64,000 bases of DNA from Symsagittifera roscoffensis (taxonomy: Eukaryota; Xenacoelomorpha; Acoela; Convolutidae): assembly GCF_963678635.1 (NCBI RefSeq), contig NW_026971272.1, positions 1 to 64,000 on the forward strand. The letters run 5' to 3'. The notes beneath the pieces were generated by a model. The model was not told where the DNA came from and searched no databases. It was given only the letters and a program-made list of their open reading frames with translations. Within the stretch, counting starts at the first letter, position 1, and each line of letters opens with the position of its first letter. The position numbers were made by a program, and so were the translations under genes. This document shows, piece after piece, positions 8,401 to 17,556 of the stretch.

Positions 8401-9990
8401 TCTGGACGGCATGATCTTCACTTTCTCACTGACTGTTAGCGATGCCACTGCTGCTGTCCACTCGGGGTCATCTCTGGTCACTTCTCTTTCTAACAATCCA
8501 CCCAGCATCCGCATTACTTGTGGTGTGACTTGCACCGTTTTATCCAATAATGAGAGGCTGTTTATATTCATGCGAGAGAGTTCTTGCTGGACCAGGTTCG
8601 AGCGCAGCAACAAATCTAAGGGGACTGGATCCTCCTTGGACAGGATCTTTATCTCAGCTGCTTTCTCTACAGGTAACTCAGGATGCCCTGGAATTGGATG
8701 TCCAGACTTATCCAACCATCTCGTTAAGGGAAGCGCTTCATAAGTTTCTTTGTCCAGAAACGAGAATCCCTCCTTTACTTCCGCCTGATTGGCCTGCTTC
8801 TGCTCCAATCTTTCATAGAACTCAGTTTTCTTGCTGAGACTGTCAGCATTCTGATGTTTATCACGCATCCTATGTTCGATTATCATATGGTAGCCATCCA
8901 ATCTGACTATCCATCTACCAATATAACTCTGATCCATCGAGTAGGTCTTCAACCAGGATAACGCTCTGTTGTCCACGCGTAACTTGAAGGGAGCGCTCCC
9001 CAAGTATGCACGGTACTTCTCCACGAAGGTAACTACTGCAAACATTTCTGCTTTTGGTGCGCCATATTTCATCTCTGTGTCACTCAGGACCTTGCTGCCG
9101 TATGCAATGGGACGGAGAACTGTTCTTCCGTTCCATTCTTGCTCTTGATGCAAGATTCCTGAGATGGCCACCACCGATGCGTCCGTGTCAAGAACATACA
9201 TGCCCTTTTCTGTAGGCATGCCTAGCACTGGCGCTTCGCACAGTTCCCGCTTTATGTTCTCGAAAGCAACTTGTGCTTCATCGTTCCATTCGAACTTCTT
9301 CCCTTTGTTGCGCATCAGCTTCTGCATCGGATACACTTTGTCCGCATATCCCTTAATGAATTCTCGGTAGTAATTGGCAAACCCTAGGAAGCTCATGAGC
9401 TGTGTGTCCGTTCTCGGAGCTTTCCATGTCAACACTGCTTCCACTGCGTCCGGATCTGGCCTCACACCATGCCTGTCCACCATTCTTCCCAGGTACTTGA
9501 TCGAATCCCTAAGGATTTCACATTTCGATGGTTTGCATTTCAAGCCTGCTCTTTTCATACATCCGAAGACCTCATCGAGTCGATCAATGTGATCCTCCAG
9601 GGTTGGTGTCGCTATGACTACGTCATCCACGTAGCACATCAAGAGATTCCCGTACTTTTTGGTCACTCCTGTCAAAGCCTGAGCCATCAGCCTTTGAAAG
9701 GTTGCTGTTGCATTGCACAAGCCGAAGGGCATCCTCTTCCACTGGTACAACCCCAATTCGCACGCGAATCCGGTTTTCTCCCTGTCCTTCTTTCGCAGAG
9801 GAACCTGCCAGAAGGCAGAACCCAAGTCCAATGTGGTGAAGAACTTTGCATCACCAAGTTTGGATAGGCTCTCGTCTATTCGCGGTATCGGGTACGCATC
9901 TTTAATCGTTACCGCGTTCAAGTAACGAAAGTCGCAACAAAATCTAAGCTGCCCCCCTTCTTTTTCGCCATTACTACTCCGCAAGCCCAT
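4963..9990 (-). CDS. pol: Pol: RT (most), RNase H, integrase and C-terminal macro-like domain
   Basis: The open frame has 1675 codons. The ATG at 9990 is not a real start: it lies inside RT, and homologous coding enters from the upstream frame at the C-run 9952-9957. RT shows LDLGSAFWQ (54-62), MPFGLCNA (87-94) and YVDD (120-123). RNase H shows D270, E315 and D340 (RVDNRAL) and ends near HQNADSLSKK. A linker of ~490 residues follows, with three LSGE motifs 22 codons apart. Integrase has an HHCC zinc module (about 885-932, ending CLSC), a DDE core with catalytic D about 956, D about 1016 (QSDNG) and E about 1052 (D,D35E spacing), and a GPF module (WRGPF). No chromodomain is seen. An acidic extension ends in a macro-like domain (about 1525-1675). 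The enzymes copy element RNA and insert the cDNA. Confidence 0.95.
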   Translation of the reverse strand: MGLRSSNGEKEGGQLRFCCDFRYLNAVTIKDAYPIPRIDESLSKLGDAKFFTTLDLGSAFWQVPLRKKDREKTGFACELGLYQWKRMPFGLCNATATFQRLMAQALTGVTKKYGNLLMCYVDDVVIATPTLEDHIDRLDEVFGCMKRAGLKCKPSKCEILRDSIKYLGRMVDRHGVRPDPDAVEAVLTWKAPRTDTQLMSFLGFANYYREFIKGYADKVYPMQKLMRNKGKKFEWNDEAQVAFENIKRELCEAPVLGMPTEKGMYVLDTDASVVAISGILHQEQEWNGRTVLRPIAYGSKVLSDTEMKYGAPKAEMFAVVTFVEKYRAYLGSAPFKLRVDNRALSWLKTYSMDQSYIGRWIVRLDGYHMIIEHRMRDKHQNADSLSKKTEFYERLEQKQANQAEVKEGFSFLDKETYEALPLTRWLDKSGHPIPGHPELPVEKAAEIKILSKEDPVPLDLLLRSNLVQQELSRMNINSLSLLDKTVQVTPQVMRMLGGLLEREVTRDDPEWTAAVASLTVSEKVKIMPSRQQHEENKRDCRTIVQQLVSSIPQEILTSTSYGRKEQGSSKRKKTVTFVDREKEGEEVEQNLLQDYLSGEKDEEKNQQSQDQHPGQVNLSGESEIDEKIPDEKQDLENKVLSGEFRWMRRKYGHDLEERAVSSTTPSTDDKSESSRMNTYSDRDSTSGSELSELAIHTLLVETRARNLDREVYQDPDSDRYLIPSERVFDNAADDLETIAVSKRSISLLPQKEVVRTDLQPFQQETQPLAKIWCVKMEEDTHQPNELNSQMRVMKTYLKARYRLSDLLRAQRNDRMTSNLKRWIENGAPDKGDLEEDSYRILRQYFMQKEGRLYLNKDGIVACRRREEDKVLYKYNAIVLPQLYQTELLFRSHDQMGHQGIDKVYQRILKRFEWPGMKKACEKWVTACLSCQQVKDPRKLRFPLQSIESSEFNEVVQIDHQKICMTDSGYNQVLVMIDHFTKYAEAVPCITASAEETCDHLINTWIARHGCPMTFQSDNGAAFVGELTKELMRRSQVAQAHSTTYHPQTNGLVERQNRTLVSMLRVYCSRYMTDWDRYLPQVMGAYNSTQHSTTGVSPHMMLTGHEKSLPLTFFYPEYEGKKTSPQVYVRDVIRRQQELNDLCRRNTQQAQARQRKRFDKKAAGAKAYSVGDYAWVFQNVIPPKGTKKLLKKWRGPFMITEVHQEGRFYRLSTGRAAHYENIKPHNPSTEDWCIPADMEEGDYLMMDPACEVNEKGTREKNDGNEVVEEGTDTPLDLDPNEQIEADDETLPYAEEDWQDSEQTEVPKNMEPDLPFTMQTRQKDGTRLRKKYNPYGDDFVVDRIDLKKIVEEVVGLEEITVSQDIGIVDDHNDEWVDDWSKPEVEFNDEQQQSNEQGLTNLRVLEWLNEMTSDPEKTSVTIQDVDRESAKYIRTERDDPSWAAQEGQLLIPASNLDLIPGMRSTGTPMDIFVRGVGVGLTHTENLIIKKLRIARETGNLEAETGEEPKKPDIGRVVESYFNLPNEYSSNIILTDSDFILTNRTCAVAITADMSFRTALAADFKREYKNVEFLWKQRPGIGGVAALPPAVSQIPGKYLCFLVTRATEKQHVDPENLVLSLTRLRDFLVEMDVKELSLPVYDPNRGRLHPRELYALVHVIFSDTNIQVYLHKKYYLSIG
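8062..8203 (-). repeat. 22-codon spaced LSGE repeats in the Pol linker
   Basis: The 10-mer CTCCCCGGAC occurs at 8062, 8128 and 8194, exactly 66 bp apart, each coding LSGE on the - strand. The residues between are acidic and Gln-rich and diverged. The same 10-mer is at 5574 and directly beside the 3' LTR (1252). Confidence 0.6.
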
Positions 9991-12900
9991 GGTGATTTCG
10001 AGGGTTCTATCATGTCGTATTCAAGCAACATTTCTATTTCCGCTCGGCACGCTTCCGATTTATGTGGCGTCATTCGCCTTGCGCCTTCCCTATGGGGAAC
10101 GGCACCCTCTTCTAGTTCGATTTCGTGTTCGACGAAATTACAGCAACCGATGTCCGCCTTATGTTTTGAAAATACCTCGGCGTTCCGATTTAGGAGGTCC
10201 CGCAATTTTTCAAAATCTCCCTCACCTATTTTTCCTTTTAAATGTTCTATTTCTGGCAAAACCGGTTTGTCAGAATCTAGTTCATATGACGAGGGGCGTT
10301 CCGGAAAATTCGAGCAGCTTGATAAGCCGTCGTCCGTTTCGGATTTCATTGAAAACAATTTATGAATAGATTTTAATTCATTAATTCTCTTTAAGATTTT
10401 ATCCTTATTTGCATGATAAGGACAGTCTTTCACACTATATTTCTTCAAGTTTTGTGTCTCTTCATAGTCGGTCCTCATCGGCAATGCGTAACCAAGCTTC
10501 TTTCCACGCTGGATTGAAACCGTGGTGTCCAGTGTGTTCAACAACACACTGACACACAGTCCGTTTCGCGTTACCGAGAAGCTCCGGCCTAAAATCACCG
10601 AACTCTGACTATTTGGATTCGGTACTAAGCAAACCTGTTTGCTATCACTTAACGAATTTAAATTTCTCATTCTAAAAATTGCTACTACAGCTTGTCCTGG
10701 TTGTAACTTTACTTTTCTATCCAAAAAAACTGGTACCTTATTTTCATCTGTTATTATCCTATTAATTGGTCTCTTAACATACTTTCGGTCCGGGTTTCTA
10801 ATCCGTATTAGACCGTTGTTCAAGTCAATCATCACGTCAAAATTCCTGACAAAATCTCTGCCCAAGATGAATTGGTCGGCGTCGTCCAGATTCTCTAGCA
10901 CCAGGAAGCTCATCCAAAGGTTCCGTCCTCCCATGTGAAGGACCGTCACCGGTGTTCTTCCGGCTACGTAGATAGCTCCTCGATTTGCAGCGGCTAGTCG
11001 GAGATTCGTAGGAATCAAATCTTCCCGCGTGAAGCCCATTCTCTCCCAGGTTTTTATCGGCATCACACTTACCACCGCGCCTGTGTCCAGAAGCCCTGTG
11101 ACTCCGATTTTTGTTCCGTTGGTGTCAAGCAGGTGTGCTGTCACATCTGCTTCATATCCAATATGTACCGCGTCTTGTTCCATCATGGCGTCATGGCCTA
11201 TCCTGCGGACTTTGAGTTCCTCTTCACCCAAATAGATCTGCCCCATTTGGTCATCATCTGTTGTTATGTAAGTCCTGGTGTAGATGCTGATTCCATCCAC
11301 GTTCAGCATTATTTGATACGGCCCATAGACCTCCAAGTAGCGTCCATGAAGTTTCTTCATGCGAGGGCCACCCGTCGTTAGTAGTGCTCGCACAGCTCTC
11401 GACTCAGTGCGTGGCTCCACCTGCCTCAGATAATCTGCATATGTGTCCAAATGCATTAAAGTGAACTCTGATGGTTCACTCAAATTTCTTATTACCTGGT
11501 GTCCAGCCACTGAGATTATCGACTGTATCTTCTTTCCCTGTGGCGCCATGCCGAACCTCTTACCGGAGATCACTTTAAGTTTCATATCTAAACTGCTTGG
11601 TGTTTTCGTCTCCTCGAACTCCGTTGCTTCGAAGGTATTCAGTTGCTCCTGAAGCTTTTCATTTTCCAGTTCAAGTTTCACTTTTTGTTCGATTTCTTTC
11701 GTCACCAGTTCCTGTTGTACTCTATTTAGAGCATCCTTTGCGGCTGCCTTGTAATCGATCTTGAAGTCATCGGCCGCAGTTGCTGGTTCCGGTTCACATG
11801 CTTCTCCTGTTACCGCTTGCATTTTCTTTGCCGCCAGCTCTTGAGGTTTGTCCTTCCTGCGTGCCTCTGCTTCGTTTAAAAGTCGAGCCTTGCTTGCTTT
11901 CACTCCTGATAAAGCTTCTTCGTGCCTTGGATGCTTGATGTCTGCCACTGCATCCCAGAATTGTGGACAGTCTGATTTAAAATGACCTTCCAAGTTGCAA
12001 AAGAAACACCTCGGGCCGAATTTCGCAATTACTCCTCTCATGAAATCCTCATGTTCCAACTCTGACGCATCTTCGTCCTCGAGGCTAAAGCCTATTGCTT
12101 TCATGCCTTGTTTATAAGCTGGGCATGCTGACACATGATGGTCTGTTGAACTACAATTAGCACAAGAGCGTCTCTTGTCCATATCGTCCCTCGGTTTGTA
12201 CCAATTGTTCCCTTGGTTCGCTGGTCCGTTGTTAAAATTGCCATAATTGTTCTTGTAATATCCAGATCTCGAAGGAGGTTTCAGCAATAGATACTCTTTC
12301 GATTTGAGTCTCAACTCCTCCGGTGTTGGCGCATTAGTTGATAGTGGTGTGTAATGCGTTGCTAGCATCGTACGAAGTTCATCGTTTTTCACACCATCGA
12401 TGAATTTTGAGGCTACGGCCAGGTTCATCCTTCGATTTGACTCATCCGGTTGGCTTCGTCTTCTCAGCATTTCCAAATCATCGAGAAACTTGTCTATAGT
12501 TTCATCTTCCCGCTGCCTCCGTTTCTCGAAGCGCATCATCGCCTGGTGCCCCTGCACCCCTGATCCGAAACGGTTTAATAAGATTTCGAAGATTTTCTCA
12601 GCAGTGTCACGTTGATACTGTTTCTTGGCCATGACACAGTTCAGGGCTGTCCCTTCTAAGTTGCTGGTGAGCGCGCTGCATTCCTGTCTCTCAGACAAGT
12701 CTTCTTCCTCGAAATGCAGCTTCATTACCTCTATCCAGGTATCAATACAGCCATCAGATTCGTCTTTGTAGCATCTTGGTTTCTTAAAGACTCTTCTGGA
12801 CTTTTCACTGCGTTCATTGGTTCTAGATAACCGCGTCAGGAATGTCTCCAAAGACCTGTTCAGGGGTTCAAATGCTGTGGCCATTGCCGTAGCATCCCTT

Positions 12901-14564
12901 GAGTGTCCCGCCTGAGTGTCCTCACACCTTGTCGAAGGCTCTGTGTGCGGTACATCCCTACAATCCGAATCACCATGAGCGTTTCCCGCTTGGCCCATGT
13001 GACTCCTCCTCGGGCTTGTATGCCCCATGTTGCCAGAATCGCTTCTCCCGGTCGCATGTGTGCTTTGCGTTGGTCGTTCGTTCGAGGTTTGTCTGTTCCC
13101 CGTTGAACTTGCTCTACTGTTCGGGCCCCATGCTGTATTACCCCTTGTGGCATAGCCTGATGAACTGCCCCTGCCTCTAGTGGATCCATACGTCTTCCTC
13201 CTTTGATGTTCATTGAAGTTCACCCTCGGTTCCCTGCTGGGACCTCCCGAGTTCGGCTCTCCTTCTTTTGGTCCACTCTTGCTGCTTAGTAGCCCGTCCA
13301 ACCTATCCATGATAGCCTGAGTTCGCCTCTCCATCATCGCATCTATCTTTGTGTCAAGAGACCCAAGAGACTGCTCTTGCTGAATTCTTAACTTCTCCAT
13401 GTCGGCTCTTAAGCGTAACTCCCTCTGTTCCGCTTCTCTTGTCATTCGCGACAAGTTCCTCGTCATATGTTCGTCCGTTCTTTCTTTCAAGCGTTTTTCG
13501 CTTCTGTCAACTTCTTGTCTGTTGCGGTTTATTTCTTCCCGCAGACTTTCTCTTTCAATGTGAACTGCTCTTTCTAGTTCACTCATCCTTATCGACATCT
13601 GTTCATTTTGTTCTCCTAAACTGCCCACTATGTTGTTTAAGGCTTCCTCTAGTGCTGCCCCGTTATCCATGAGTGGCGTCACTAGTGGTGGTGTAACTCT
13701 GTCGGTCCCAGGTAGCTTCGTGCTGGTAGAGATCCGGGCCTTGACTCTCTGTCTTGACGTTTTATCATTATTTATTTCAGGATCCGCTAACGCGTTGCCA
13801 AGCCCTCTGGTTCTACTCTCTCCAGTTTGTGGCTCTGAACTTGTCCTAATCGCGAAGTCTTTTGACTGGACTGGTGTGTTTGCCTCTTTGCTTATCGTTG
13901 TCACTACACCAAATTTGTCCATGGTTCCAGTCTCTCCTCCGACGTATGCCTCGTTCTCCTGGATCGAACTGTTGAGGCTGACCTGAGATCCAAAGTCCCC
14001 TTGCTCCTCTTCATCCTCTTCCTCCTGGGATTCCCCATCGTTTCCTGCTCCTCCTCCCATGCTAAATGGAAAGATGTTTCCGAAGGTGTTCTTCATTCTT
14101 TCTGAGAATGATGATGACGTTGTTTGTTTCCCCATTCCGCCTGCCATCATAGTGTTGTCTGTCGGAGATCTTCTAGTCGCCGTTACTTCAGTTGAGATGT
14201 CGGACAGTTCCGACATCTCCTCTCGATCCAATGTCCCGGTGGAAGTGGCAAAATCATGGCCTTGTTCTACCGGGGTTGATTCACTCGCCAGCCTTCTGCC
14301 TCTTCCTTCCAATCCATTTACTCCCTGGTTGTCGTTCATGGTATGGTCCGTATTGACCTCCACTTCTAACAGTTCTCTTCGCTCTTCTGAGGTCTTCTGA
14401 CTTCTCGTTTCAACCATTCTGCCTGAAACCGTCCCCCTTTTGTCAGACCGGGATCGCTTGATCCAATCCACAAAAGGATCGGTCATCGTTTTTCTTTGCT
14501 TTTCAGGTATGAATTTCCTAGAGCTATTACCTCGTTTTGGTATCCTTGACTTGTCTAAACTCAT
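9918..14564 (-). CDS. gag-pro: Gag-protease and start of RT
   Basis: A 1548-codon frame from the ATG at 14564 (MSLDKSR). In order: an unrecognised polar region; a strong coiled coil at about 310-427; an R/G/S-rich stretch at about 440-560; a retrotransposon Gag core at about 590-745 (IDTWIEVMKLHF ... FLDDLEMLRRRS); two CCHC zinc knuckles, both CX2CX4HX4C (CANC...HHVSAC at about 797 and CFFC...HFKSDC at about 855); an aspartic protease with LLDTGA at about 1160 and ILGRD near 1235; and the first part of RT up to VVMAKKKGG, after which the frame leaves the RT homology and stops at 9918. Gag would form particles and bind RNA, and the protease would process the polyprotein. RT then continues in the other frame, so the two were one gag-pol. 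Confidence 0.95.
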   Translation of the reverse strand: MSLDKSRIPKRGNSSRKFIPEKQRKTMTDPFVDWIKRSRSDKRGTVSGRMVETRSQKTSEERRELLEVEVNTDHTMNDNQGVNGLEGRGRRLASESTPVEQGHDFATSTGTLDREEMSELSDISTEVTATRRSPTDNTMMAGGMGKQTTSSSFSERMKNTFGNIFPFSMGGGAGNDGESQEEEDEEEQGDFGSQVSLNSSIQENEAYVGGETGTMDKFGVVTTISKEANTPVQSKDFAIRTSSEPQTGESRTRGLGNALADPEINNDKTSRQRVKARISTSTKLPGTDRVTPPLVTPLMDNGAALEEALNNIVGSLGEQNEQMSIRMSELERAVHIERESLREEINRNRQEVDRSEKRLKERTDEHMTRNLSRMTREAEQRELRLRADMEKLRIQQEQSLGSLDTKIDAMMERRTQAIMDRLDGLLSSKSGPKEGEPNSGGPSREPRVNFNEHQRRKTYGSTRGRGSSSGYATRGNTAWGPNSRASSTGNRQTSNERPTQSTHATGRSDSGNMGHTSPRRSHMGQAGNAHGDSDCRDVPHTEPSTRCEDTQAGHSRDATAMATAFEPLNRSLETFLTRLSRTNERSEKSRRVFKKPRCYKDESDGCIDTWIEVMKLHFEEEDLSERQECSALTSNLEGTALNCVMAKKQYQRDTAEKIFEILLNRFGSGVQGHQAMMRFEKRRQREDETIDKFLDDLEMLRRRSQPDESNRRMNLAVASKFIDGVKNDELRTMLATHYTPLSTNAPTPEELRLKSKEYLLLKPPSRSGYYKNNYGNFNNGPANQGNNWYKPRDDMDKRRSCANCSSTDHHVSACPAYKQGMKAIGFSLEDEDASELEHEDFMRGVIAKFGPRCFFCNLEGHFKSDCPQFWDAVADIKHPRHEEALSGVKASKARLLNEAEARRKDKPQELAAKKMQAVTGEACEPEPATAADDFKIDYKAAAKDALNRVQQELVTKEIEQKVKLELENEKLQEQLNTFEATEFEETKTPSSLDMKLKVISGKRFGMAPQGKKIQSIISVAGHQVIRNLSEPSEFTLMHLDTYADYLRQVEPRTESRAVRALLTTGGPRMKKLHGRYLEVYGPYQIMLNVDGISIYTRTYITTDDDQMGQIYLGEEELKVRRIGHDAMMEQDAVHIGYEADVTAHLLDTNGTKIGVTGLLDTGAVVSVMPIKTWERMGFTREDLIPTNLRLAAANRGAIYVAGRTPVTVLHMGGRNLWMSFLVLENLDDADQFILGRDFVRNFDVMIDLNNGLIRIRNPDRKYVKRPINRIITDENKVPVFLDRKVKLQPGQAVVAIFRMRNLNSLSDSKQVCLVPNPNSQSSVILGRSFSVTRNGLCVSVLLNTLDTTVSIQRGKKLGYALPMRTDYEETQNLKKYSVKDCPYHANKDKILKRINELKSIHKLFSMKSETDDGLSSCSNFPERPSSYELDSDKPVLPEIEHLKGKIGEGDFEKLRDLLNRNAEVFSKHKADIGCCNFVEHEIELEEGAVPHREGARRMTPHKSEACRAEIEMLLEYDMIEPSKSPWACGVVMAKKKGGSLDFVATFVT
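9952..9957 (-). other. pol: Frame-change site inside RT (run of six G in sense)
   Basis: The RT homology switches from the upstream frame to the downstream frame at this run: AKKKGG before it and QLRFCCDFRYLN after it. In sense the run is followed by C, giving G GGG GGC in the upstream frame, which fits the pattern of a -1 slippery heptamer. A shift in the middle of RT is not a usual regulation point, so loss of one base from a homopolymer (mutation or sequencing error) is the simpler reading. Confidence 0.8.
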
Positions 14565-15344
14565 TCTTTATTTGTCACTTTCCTATGCCTACTCTTGACT
14601 CAATTGCTAGAGACCTTATAGTTTTATTAACAAAAATAATGACACAACACAATAAATTTCACCAGATTCTATTAAATAGTGACCACGAATCCCTGTATGT
14701 TGTCAGAGTACAGTTTGTATAAAATTTATTCACACTAGCCGATTATCGGTCCAAAGATCTGGAAACTAGCACAATATGATGTTATCAGTCAATTTAAAAG
14801 ATAGTGTAGTCACTACCCAATCAAGCACAGTTTAGGTTGATTTAAAATCAAAAACAAAAAAATATATATATTGACACAATATGAATGTATATATAAAAAA
14901 ACGTATGTGTCTTGTACTCTTAGTCGGTCGCAGTACAATAGTCGAACCTGTCTTTTAAAGAAAAAGCTTTCCCTGCTTGGTGCTGCACCAAACAGACAAA
15001 ACTTTGAAGGCAGTAATTTTCTCAAGTGGGCGTCTATTGCACCCACCGAGTATTGTGTTACCTATCTGCCTTCGGACTGCCCGAGCTAGACCTACTAAAA
15101 TCCTCAGGGCAGTCACCTTTCCCAAAAACGTATTATGTTTCAATCCACACCAATGAGTCACGCTCTTTCTAATTTAGACTTAGTGTCGCGAATATCCGAG
15201 TTCGGATCTGTTTTGTATTAGTCTGGTTCTTTTTGAAAGGCAAGTTACCAGTGCAGTCACTGATACCTAGCCTGTGTATTAATAACCTAATACCTCTCGC
15301 TCTTTAGTCTTTCTTTCGTTTACCTAAGTCCTTAATAAAATGAT

Positions 15345-16996
15345 ACCCCTCCGGATTGGCACAAATAGGACCCTTCCGGACTGTCAGAATATAGACCCCT
15401 CCGGATTGGGACCCCTCCGAGTTAGTTAATAGTAGACCCCTCCGGATTTGGACCCTTCCGAATTAGCGACTATAAGACCCTTCCGGATTCGGACCCCTCC
15501 GGTTTTGTGGAAAGTAGACCCCTCCGGATTCGGACCCCTCTGACTTCGGAGCCCTTAGCTCTGTCAAAGTAGCTTTCTGTAGTTTTCTTAATTTCAGCTT
15601 ATACCCCTCCGGATACGTTCTGCGTTGCTATTATGCTGTTTGAATTAACTGGGAAGGGTATAGGGTCCTTTCCTAGACCCCTCCGGATTGAAGTTAAGGC
15701 ACTTATTTGACAATTCACACTAACGGTGAAGGGTCTTATCACTTGCCTAATTTCGACTCTATTATGGTTGTCTTGTGCCTTCAGCCCTCCCTTTTTGTCT
15801 AGAACTGTCTTAAGTTACTTAGTTCAATCGCTATCAACTTTTGGTAGGGGTATAAGGGTTTTTTTTAGAAAAATTTATAAAACGTGAAGGGTGTACCCCT
15901 CCGGATTTGTGTAATTTGCTAAAAACAATCTCAAAAAATTTTCTCGCTCGCTTTTCCGAAAAATTTCTGATCCTATTAGTAAGCTCAGCTAATTTCTGAT
16001 CTATTGGTACCAAGATCAACTCGATATGATCAGTAGTTCCAAAGTTATTAACCAAAACGTCTTTTTTCCGAACTCAAAAAATTTTCTCTCTTATAGATTC
16101 CGCCTAACTTTTTCCGCAAATCTGGTCCTTTCGACCTAAAAATTATTGATCCGAGCTCAGAAGGCCTATACTCTTCTAGTTCAATGCAAAAGACCCGATC
16201 TAAAACGCTATTGTAGAAAAAATTTGCGAAAAACTATGCTACCTGGACCCCTCCGGATTGATGAATCCACCAAATCAAACACGTTATGTTCGATTTCTCT
16301 GCAACCCGGAAGGCTTTCGGGTAGCGGATTTTAAGACTTGTAGATTCACTAGTGGACGTTGTCCGAACAACTATTTTTACTGTCCTACCTCAAAAATTTC
16401 AAAAAATTTTCTAAATTTTTAGTGTTTCTTACTATCAAAAATTGGGAAAATTTGGTTTTTGGTACCAAACTAGTTCCAACCACTTCCGAACTAAAGTTAA
16501 TCGGTTCTACTTGTTACAGTAGTGCAGTTACGATGTAACACACTAACTTAGCGCTTTTTTCCGTTTCAAAAAATATCGATATCTCAAAAATCGCGACTTG
16601 TGGGGGGATCAAAATATCGCTATTTTGACCCTAAAAACCGGTCTGTTTTCGTTGTTTTTCACTGAAAAATGATATAAGACTATTAATATAGGCTATATAA
16701 GTAATAATATTAGTAATACTATACCCCTCCGGGTTTGTTTAATCTCCGAATTAAGGTGCTTAACTCGGATATTCGCAGTTCGGTGAAGGGTCACTACAGT
16801 GCAGCACTGTCGAGCCCCCCACAAATTACTATCCTACTTTTTGTACCAAAAGGGATACAAAACTTGTTAACGATACCCAACAGTCGATTGTAGTTGTCGT
16901 TGAGCCTCTTCCTGTTGTTCCCTGTACTGCTTGCCGGATCGGTCTTCACCCCGGACCCTTCCGAATTGAGCGCAAATCAGCTGACCCTTCCGGATT
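15345..16996 (+). promoter_or_regulatory. Array of 17 GACCCYTCCGGATT-like motifs in the leader
   Basis: Copies start at 15345, 15369, 15394, 15410, 15435, 15451, 15476, 15492, 15517, 15533, 15602, 15676, 15894, 16246, 16722, 16954 and 16983. Variation is at the C/T after ACCC and in the last four bases. From 15394 to 15533 the spacing alternates 16 and 25, so pairs recur every 41 bp. One further copy lies in each LTR. Candidate roles are a transcription-factor or insulator array (compare the su(Hw) array in the Drosophila gypsy leader) or a Gag-binding RNA signal. None is shown by the sequence. Confidence 0.8.
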
Positions 16997-17465
16997 GGGC
17001 GCAATTTATCATTAACGTGCTTAAATGCTCAAATAACCCTACAGTACAAGCCTCACAAACGGGCCACAAAATTGATCGTAACGATCCTGACTGATATAAA
17101 TGCCTGTAACAACAATATATCTATCAACAACAAACGGGGGGGTTGAATCACATCTTGTCTGGGGGGATGATTTCTACTGATTTTTTACTTTTTTACTGTT
17201 TTTGGTTTTTTCGGTTATTCTTTTATGTTTTTTGTTTTTCTTGGGTACTATACTACTTTTTGTTTGGTTTTACTTATATCTTTAAGTGTTTTTGGTCACC
17301 AACCGCTCAGGGGACGAGGGGACGGCCGATCCCCCCACCCTTCCTGGTTTGTGAATTTTCGGTCTTAACTAGGTTAAAAAACTATTCACGGCAATCCGGA
17401 AGGCCTCCGCGTTCCGAACTACCCTTCCGCCCCGGCGGTTTAGGCCTAATAAGGGCGTTAATGTG

Positions 17466-17489
17466 AGCATCCGCTCGGCGCGGAGTGCT
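17466..17489. promoter_or_regulatory. Possible hairpin near the start of the leader
   Basis: AGCATCCG and CGGAGTGCT can pair around a GC-rich loop, with one bulged base. It lies about 70 bases inside the sense 5' LTR, where dimerisation or packaging hairpins are often found. Weak evidence only. Confidence 0.25.
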
Positions 17490-17523
17490 CGTTAACGGTT
17501 CTGCCGATCATGATGTTAAAAAA

Positions 17524-17544
17524 GAATAACACCCAGGAGCGCCA
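17524..17544 (-). promoter_or_regulatory. Candidate tRNA primer-binding site
   Basis: In element sense, 12 bases after the 5' LTR, the sequence reads TGGCGCTCCTGGGTG. TGG complements a tRNA CCA end and the position is close to that expected. The tRNA is not identified, and the 12-base gap is longer than usual. Confidence 0.4.
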
Positions 17545-17556
17545 TAAAAACATACA

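Larger units (their letters stand above)
14565..17556 (-). other. Long untranslated leader of the LTR element
   Basis: About 3 kb between the sense 5' LTR and the gag ATG, with no credible reading frame. It is AT-rich, with many short homopolymers, and holds the GACCCYTCCGGATT array (15345-16996). A second shared motif, CGGTGAAGGGT, is at about 15724 and 16780 and, in reverse, in the LTR at about 873. Such a leader normally carries the primer-binding site and packaging signal; the length and array are unusual. Confidence 0.75.

Noticed and set aside
9957-9990. ATG at 9990 as a start for pol
   Set aside because: It lies in the middle of RT in a frame that does not match RT until 9957; the real coding enters from the gag frame.
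2041-14722. Many + strand open frames of 60-240 codons over the LTR element
   Set aside because: They lie opposite the long - strand gag, pol and third frames, start at non-AUG codons in part, and show no domain. They are shadows of those genes.
14813-17466. Small frames in the leader of the LTR element
   Set aside because: Short, on both strands, low complexity, and overlapping the motif array; no domain.
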